From Stutzerimonas stutzeri (GTDB lineage Bacteria; Pseudomonadota; Gammaproteobacteria; Pseudomonadales; Pseudomonadaceae), in contig NZ_JAMOIC010000004.1 of NCBI RefSeq assembly GCF_024448895.1, positions 62,001 to 126,000 of the forward strand: a stretch of DNA of 64,000 nucleotides. Reading direction: 5' to 3'. Below are positions 59,990-64,000 of this stretch, piece after piece. A model generated the notes under the pieces. That model did no database searches and was not told the origin of the DNA. It saw only the letters and a list, made by a program, of their open reading frames with translations. Made by a program: the position numbers and the translations under genes. Numbering within the stretch: position 1 is the first letter of the stretch; every line of letters begins with the position of its first letter.

Positions 59990-62134
59990 ATGCTTAGCAC
60001 TGAACTCAAGTCCCAGATCCAGGGCGCCTATTCTCAATTTCTCGAAGCCAAGGGGCTCAAGCCTCGTTATGGCCAGCGCTTGATGATCGCCGAAATTGCC
60101 AAAGTCCTGGGCGCGATCAAGGCCGACGATGAAGGCCGTCGGGACGGTGAGCCCGCGATTGTGGCCGTCGAGGCGGGCACCGGCACCGGCAAAACGGTTG
60201 CCTATAGCCTGGCCGCTATTCCTACAGCCAAAGCGGCGGGCAAACGCCTGGTGATTGCCACCGCTACCGTCGCGTTGCAGGAGCAGATAGTGCACAAGGA
60301 TCTGCCCGATCTGATGCGCAACAGCGGGCTGAACTTCTCCTTCGCGCTGGCCAAGGGCCGCGGCCGTTATCTATGTTTGTCCAAACTCGACGTGCTGTTG
60401 CAGGAAGGTCAGGCACAAAGTGCCACCGCGCAACTGTTTGAAGAGGAAGGCTTTCGTATCGATGTCGACGAGCGCAGCCAGAAACTGTTCGGCAGCATGA
60501 TCGAAAAACTTGCTGGCAATCGCTGGGATGGAGATCGAGACAGTTGGCCTGAAGAGCTTGCAGATCCCGACTGGGCTCAGCTGACGACCGACCACAGCCA
60601 GTGTACCGGCCGTCATTGTCCTAACTTTCAGCAGTGTGCCTTTTACAAGGCGCGTGAGGGCATGACCAAGGTTGATGTCATCGTGACCAACCATGACATG
60701 GTGCTGGCGGACCTGGCCCTGGGCGGCGGTGCGGTGCTGCCTGATCCGCGGGACACCTTGTATGTGTTCGATGAAGGTCATCATTTGCCGGATAAAGCCA
60801 TCGGCCATTTCGCCCACTTCACTCGCCTCCGTTCAACGGCCGATTGGCTTGCCCAGATCGATAAGAATCTGACGAAGTTGCTTGCTCAGCATCCGCTGCC
60901 GGGCGATCTCGGCCGGTTGATCGAGGCGGTACCCGAGATCGCTCGGGATCTGCGCAGCCAGCTGCAATTCATGTTCAGCGCCTGCGAGCAGTTGGCTGAT
61001 TTCAGAGCCGGTGAAGACATGGAGGGTCGAGAGCGACCGCGCCACCGGTTCGTTGGTGGTGTGGTCCCGGAGCATCTGATCGAGCTGGGTATCGAGCTGA
61101 AAAAGGGTTTTGCCAAACTTAACGACCTGTTCACGCGTCTGACGGAGCTGCTCAAGCAGGCAATGGACGGCGAAACCGGTGTCGGCATTGCCAGCCACCA
61201 GGCCGAAGAATGGTATCCGTTGTTCGGCAGCCTGCTTACGCGGGCGCAGGGCAACTGGGAGCTATGGACGGCTTTCACGGTTGATGATCCCGAAGACAGC
61301 CCGCCAATGGCGCGTTGGTTGACCCTGGCGGAGGGCGGTGCGTTATTCGATATCGAGGTCAACGCCAGTCCCATCCTCGCGGCCGAGACATTGCGACGCA
61401 ATCTCTGGAACGTCTGCTACGGCGCGCTGGTCACCTCAGCGACCCTGACCGCACTGAACAGTTTCGATCGCTACCGCATGCGTGCTGGCCTGCCTCGATG
61501 TGCCGTCACTGCCGTAGTGCCGAGTCCGTTCCACCACGCCGACGCAGGCGTTTTGCGCGTGCCCAATCTCAACGCCGATCCACGCGACGCCGCTGCCCAT
61601 ACGGCGGCGATAGTGCGGGACTTGCCAGGGTTGGTGGAGCAGTCGCGTGGCACGCTCGTACTCTTCTCGTCGCGCAAGCAGATGCAGGACGTGTTTGATG
61701 GGCTGGAACGGGAATGGCGGCGGCGAGTGCTGATTCAGGGCAATCTCTCCAAGCAGGAGACGCTCAACAAGCACAAAGCACGCGTGGACGATGGTGAGAA
61801 AAGCGTGCTCTTCGGCCTTGCCAGCTTCGCAGAAGGTGTCGACTTGCCGGGTGCATATTGTGAGCATGTTGTGATTGCCAAGATTCCCTTTGCAGTACCC
61901 GATGATCCTGTCGAAGCAGCCTTGGCCGAATGGATAGAGGCCCGCGGCGGTAATCCTTTTATGGAGATTGCAGTGCCCGATGCTTCATTGCGCCTGGTGC
62001 AGGCTTGTGGGCGACTGCTGCGCACCGAAGAGGATCGGGGCACCATCACGTTGCTGGACCGTAGAGTGGTTACGCAGCGTTACGGCAAGGCGATACTCAA
62101 CGCACTGCCGCCGTTCCGGCGTGAGATCGGCTGA
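59990..62134 (+). CDS. dinG: ATP-dependent DNA helicase DinG
   Basis: A 714-residue XPD-like helicase. The start at 59990 (MLSTELKSQIQGAYSQFLEAKG) is used; the frame is open 20 codons further but crosses the LexA box. Walker A EAGTGTGKT, an iron-sulfur set of Cys (CTGRHCPNFQQC), a DEGH-type motif (VFDEGHHLPD) and late motifs (GRLLRTEEDRG) are present. It unwinds R-loops and D-loops in SOS response. Confidence 0.96.
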   Translation: MLSTELKSQIQGAYSQFLEAKGLKPRYGQRLMIAEIAKVLGAIKADDEGRRDGEPAIVAVEAGTGTGKTVAYSLAAIPTAKAAGKRLVIATATVALQEQIVHKDLPDLMRNSGLNFSFALAKGRGRYLCLSKLDVLLQEGQAQSATAQLFEEEGFRIDVDERSQKLFGSMIEKLAGNRWDGDRDSWPEELADPDWAQLTTDHSQCTGRHCPNFQQCAFYKAREGMTKVDVIVTNHDMVLADLALGGGAVLPDPRDTLYVFDEGHHLPDKAIGHFAHFTRLRSTADWLAQIDKNLTKLLAQHPLPGDLGRLIEAVPEIARDLRSQLQFMFSACEQLADFRAGEDMEGRERPRHRFVGGVVPEHLIELGIELKKGFAKLNDLFTRLTELLKQAMDGETGVGIASHQAEEWYPLFGSLLTRAQGNWELWTAFTVDDPEDSPPMARWLTLAEGGALFDIEVNASPILAAETLRRNLWNVCYGALVTSATLTALNSFDRYRMRAGLPRCAVTAVVPSPFHHADAGVLRVPNLNADPRDAAAHTAAIVRDLPGLVEQSRGTLVLFSSRKQMQDVFDGLEREWRRRVLIQGNLSKQETLNKHKARVDDGEKSVLFGLASFAEGVDLPGAYCEHVVIAKIPFAVPDDPVEAALAEWIEARGGNPFMEIAVPDASLRLVQACGRLLRTEEDRGTITLLDRRVVTQRYGKAILNALPPFRREIG

Positions 62135-62271
62135 AGGTAGCGCCTCAACCGTCCTGTCCATGTGAGGTCATTCAGGCGATCGATGCTCCGGCAGACGAGG
62201 CCAAGGCTGTTTTCATGTTCAAGCATGGCTGAAACAATGCGGTGAACAATCCACAACCGAGGGGCGCGAGC

Positions 62272-63420
62272 GTGCAGATCCAGGGATATTTCGATCTTCG
62301 TTTCGAGGCGGTCAGAGAAACGTTCGCTGATCTGTTCGAGCAAACCCAGCAGCGTGGTGCTGCGGTTTGCGTGAAAGTCGGTGGTGAAACGGTCGTCGAT
62401 CTCTGGGCCGGCGTGGCTGACAATGCCGGTGAGCAAGCCTGGCAAAGCGATACTCTGGTCAACCTCTTTTCCTGCACGAAGACGTTCACCGCTGTGGCTG
62501 CCTTGCAGCTGGTGGGGGAAGGCAAGTTGCAACTGGACGAGCCGGTAGCGCGGCTCTGGCCTGAATTCGCCGCTAACGGTAAGCAGGCGATCACGCTTCG
62601 GCAACTGCTCAGCCATCAGGCGGGGCTGCCGGCTATCCGTCAGCCGCTCCCTCCCGAAGCCCTCTATGACTGGGATGCAATGGTCTCAGCGCTCGCAGCA
62701 GAAAGTCCCTGGTGGACACCAGGTGACGGTCATGGCTACGCCGCGATCACATACGGTTGGCTGCTTGGAGAGCTGATTCGCCGAACTGATGGGCGGGAAC
62801 CCGGCGAGGCAATCGTTGCGCGTACGGCCCGTCCTCTTGAACTTGACTTCCACATTGGGCTGGCCGAGTCCGAATTTGAGCGGGTCGGTTACCTGACCAG
62901 ACAGAAGAACAACTTTGGCGATGCGGCGGCGCAGCGTGTGTTCAGAGCGCTGATGGAGGATCCGCAGTCACTCACGGCTCGCGCTTTCACTAATCCGCCT
63001 TCGATCATGAATAGCGCCAACAAACCCGAGTGGCGTCGTATGTCGCAACCTGCGGCTAACGGGCACGGCAATGCGCGGTCACTGGCCGGGTTCTATGACG
63101 GATTGCTGCGCGGTGAGCTGCTCGATTATGAGTTACTCACGGAAATGACGCGTGAGCACTGCCGCGGCGAGGACCGTACGTTGCTTACGCGAACTCGCTT
63201 CGCTTTGGGCTGCTGGCTGGATCAACCGGATGTTGCAAACGCTACGTTCGCGATGGGGCCCGCAGCTTTTGGTCATCCAGGTGCCGGCGGATGTATCGGC
63301 TTTGCCGATCCGCAACACGATGTTGCGTTTGGTTATGTAACCAATACGCTGGGACCTTATGTGCTGATGGACCCCCGTGCGCAGGCATTGGCTCAGAGCG
63401 TAAAGGCCTGTTTGGGTTGA
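62272..63420 (+). CDS. serine hydrolase / beta-lactamase-fold esterase (EstB-like)
   Basis: A 382-residue cytosolic protein. The GTG at 62272 with GAGGGG upstream and MQIQGYFDLRF as start is preferred over GTG 62242. The catalytic SxxK is FSCTKTF near residue 73, and the Tyr motif is in AAITYGWLLGEL. No signal peptide. Family VIII esterases hydrolyse esters; the natural substrate is unknown. Confidence 0.92.
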   Translation: MQIQGYFDLRFEAVRETFADLFEQTQQRGAAVCVKVGGETVVDLWAGVADNAGEQAWQSDTLVNLFSCTKTFTAVAALQLVGEGKLQLDEPVARLWPEFAANGKQAITLRQLLSHQAGLPAIRQPLPPEALYDWDAMVSALAAESPWWTPGDGHGYAAITYGWLLGELIRRTDGREPGEAIVARTARPLELDFHIGLAESEFERVGYLTRQKNNFGDAAAQRVFRALMEDPQSLTARAFTNPPSIMNSANKPEWRRMSQPAANGHGNARSLAGFYDGLLRGELLDYELLTEMTREHCRGEDRTLLTRTRFALGCWLDQPDVANATFAMGPAAFGHPGAGGCIGFADPQHDVAFGYVTNTLGPYVLMDPRAQALAQSVKACLG

Positions 63421-63559
63421 ACCGCTCGTCTGTTCGTGGTGGGTGGGCTTTTCATAACAATGACCTGCGTCCACAATTTGAGACAAATCCTTGCTTAAGC
63501 TGAGCATTGATCTCGCTCGGCTTGTAACCCAAACATCCAACTCTCCCGGAATCTGGCTC

Positions 63560-64000
63560 ATGAATCTGCTGAAAAGCACCTCTCTCGTCATCTGCATGGT
63601 CCTTGTCGGCTGTAGCTCAAAAAGCGAAAAGCCGAGCGAAGTGGCGGTTGTGCCGGAACCTGCGATCGATCATGCCTGGCTGGATGAGTACGAGCCGAGA
63701 TTACGCGATGCTTTGAAGGACAGCCGTTTCGAGCTTGAGCGTCGCGATGGCGTATTGGTCGTTACTGCTCCGGTCGATGCATCTTTCAATCCAGACCGCC
63801 CCGGCATGCTGCTGCCGGTAACGCTTGGTCCTATCAGTCGTGTGGCCAAGCTGGTCGAGAATGACGAGAAAACCGCCGTGGTCGTGTTGGGCCACGCCGA
63901 TAGCACCGGGTCGGTTGAAATCAACCGGGATGTCAGCCGCAAGCGTGCGGGTGCTGTTGCGGCAATTTTCCGGCTGAGCGGATTGAAACATGATCGCCTG
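63560..64000 (+). CDS. OmpA-family lipoprotein, 3' end cut by window
   Basis: The frame is open from the ATG to the last base (147 codons visible). It starts MNLLKSTSLVICMVLVGCSSK, a signal peptide with lipobox VGC. The OmpA domain follows, with VVVLGHADSTGSVEINRDVSRKRAGAVAAIF. It would be a peptidoglycan-associated outer-membrane lipoprotein. The end lies outside the window. Confidence 0.85.
   Translation, partial: MNLLKSTSLVICMVLVGCSSKSEKPSEVAVVPEPAIDHAWLDEYEPRLRDALKDSRFELERRDGVLVVTAPVDASFNPDRPGMLLPVTLGPISRVAKLVENDEKTAVVVLGHADSTGSVEINRDVSRKRAGAVAAIFRLSGLKHDRL

Overview
This window looks like the chromosome of a Pseudomonadaceae gammaproteobacterium (Pseudomonas or the related Halopseudomonas group). 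The signs are the mutS-fdxA and cinA-recA-recX blocks, the erdR, finR/fpr and PA3611-type genes, Pseudomonas-style LexA boxes ahead of recA and dinG, a DUF6231 gene and a membrane glucose dehydrogenase. The species call is inference; no rRNA is present. I see no insertion sequence, prophage or CRISPR array.

Layout. 1-9.7 kb is housekeeping: a VOC protein, an aldo/keto reductase, an SDR, three envelope or periplasmic proteins, a degenerate pseudouridine-synthase homologue, PQQ glucose dehydrogenase and a CvfB-like protein. 10.0-27.8 kb is an exopolysaccharide (EPS) locus. It opens with rfaH, followed by an exact 12-nt ops element in the leader of the next operon. Then come an outer-membrane beta-barrel, a short Wza-like export protein, a Wzc-type tyrosine kinase, Ugd, a Wzx flippase, a glycosyltransferase, Gmd, Fcl, a Wzy-like polymerase, a GT2 and a phosphoribosyltransferase-HAD fusion. 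A GH5 glycanase, a WecG-type transferase and a second flippase lie on mixed strands at its right edge. 28-37 kb is accessory: DUF488/DUF2945 genes, a three-domain secreted GH5, a stress-type operon (low-complexity protein, Holin-X, DUF3618), tRNA-Thr(CGT), a pyruvyltransferase with a third flippase, and a YihY protein. 38-41 kb holds an overlapping trio (GT4, DUF2334 deacetylase-like, UPF0104) and a CsbD gene. 41.3-64 kb returns to core genes: fdxA, mutS, a channel, cinA, recA, recX, LOG, MBL RNA-type hydrolase, a divergent phosphoketolase, TapT/DTW, erdR, finR/fpr, YchJ, an OmpA lipoprotein, CopD, dinG, a serine hydrolase and a second OmpA lipoprotein cut by the window end.

How the EPS genes fit together. 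Ugd gives UDP-glucuronate and Gmd/Fcl give GDP-L-fucose, so the polymer is predicted to be acidic and fucose-containing. Three glycosyltransferases build the repeat, Wzx flips it, Wzy polymerises it, Wzc controls export, and the periplasmic Wza-like protein plus the beta-barrel carry it out. RfaH acting at ops should stop early termination across this long operon. No initiating phospho-sugar transferase and no manA/manC are present, so these must be encoded elsewhere. The least ordinary gene is the phosphoribosyltransferase-HAD fusion, which may add ribofuranose (or phosphoribose) to the glycan. The secreted GH5 with a duplicated, unrecognised N-terminal module is the next most notable.
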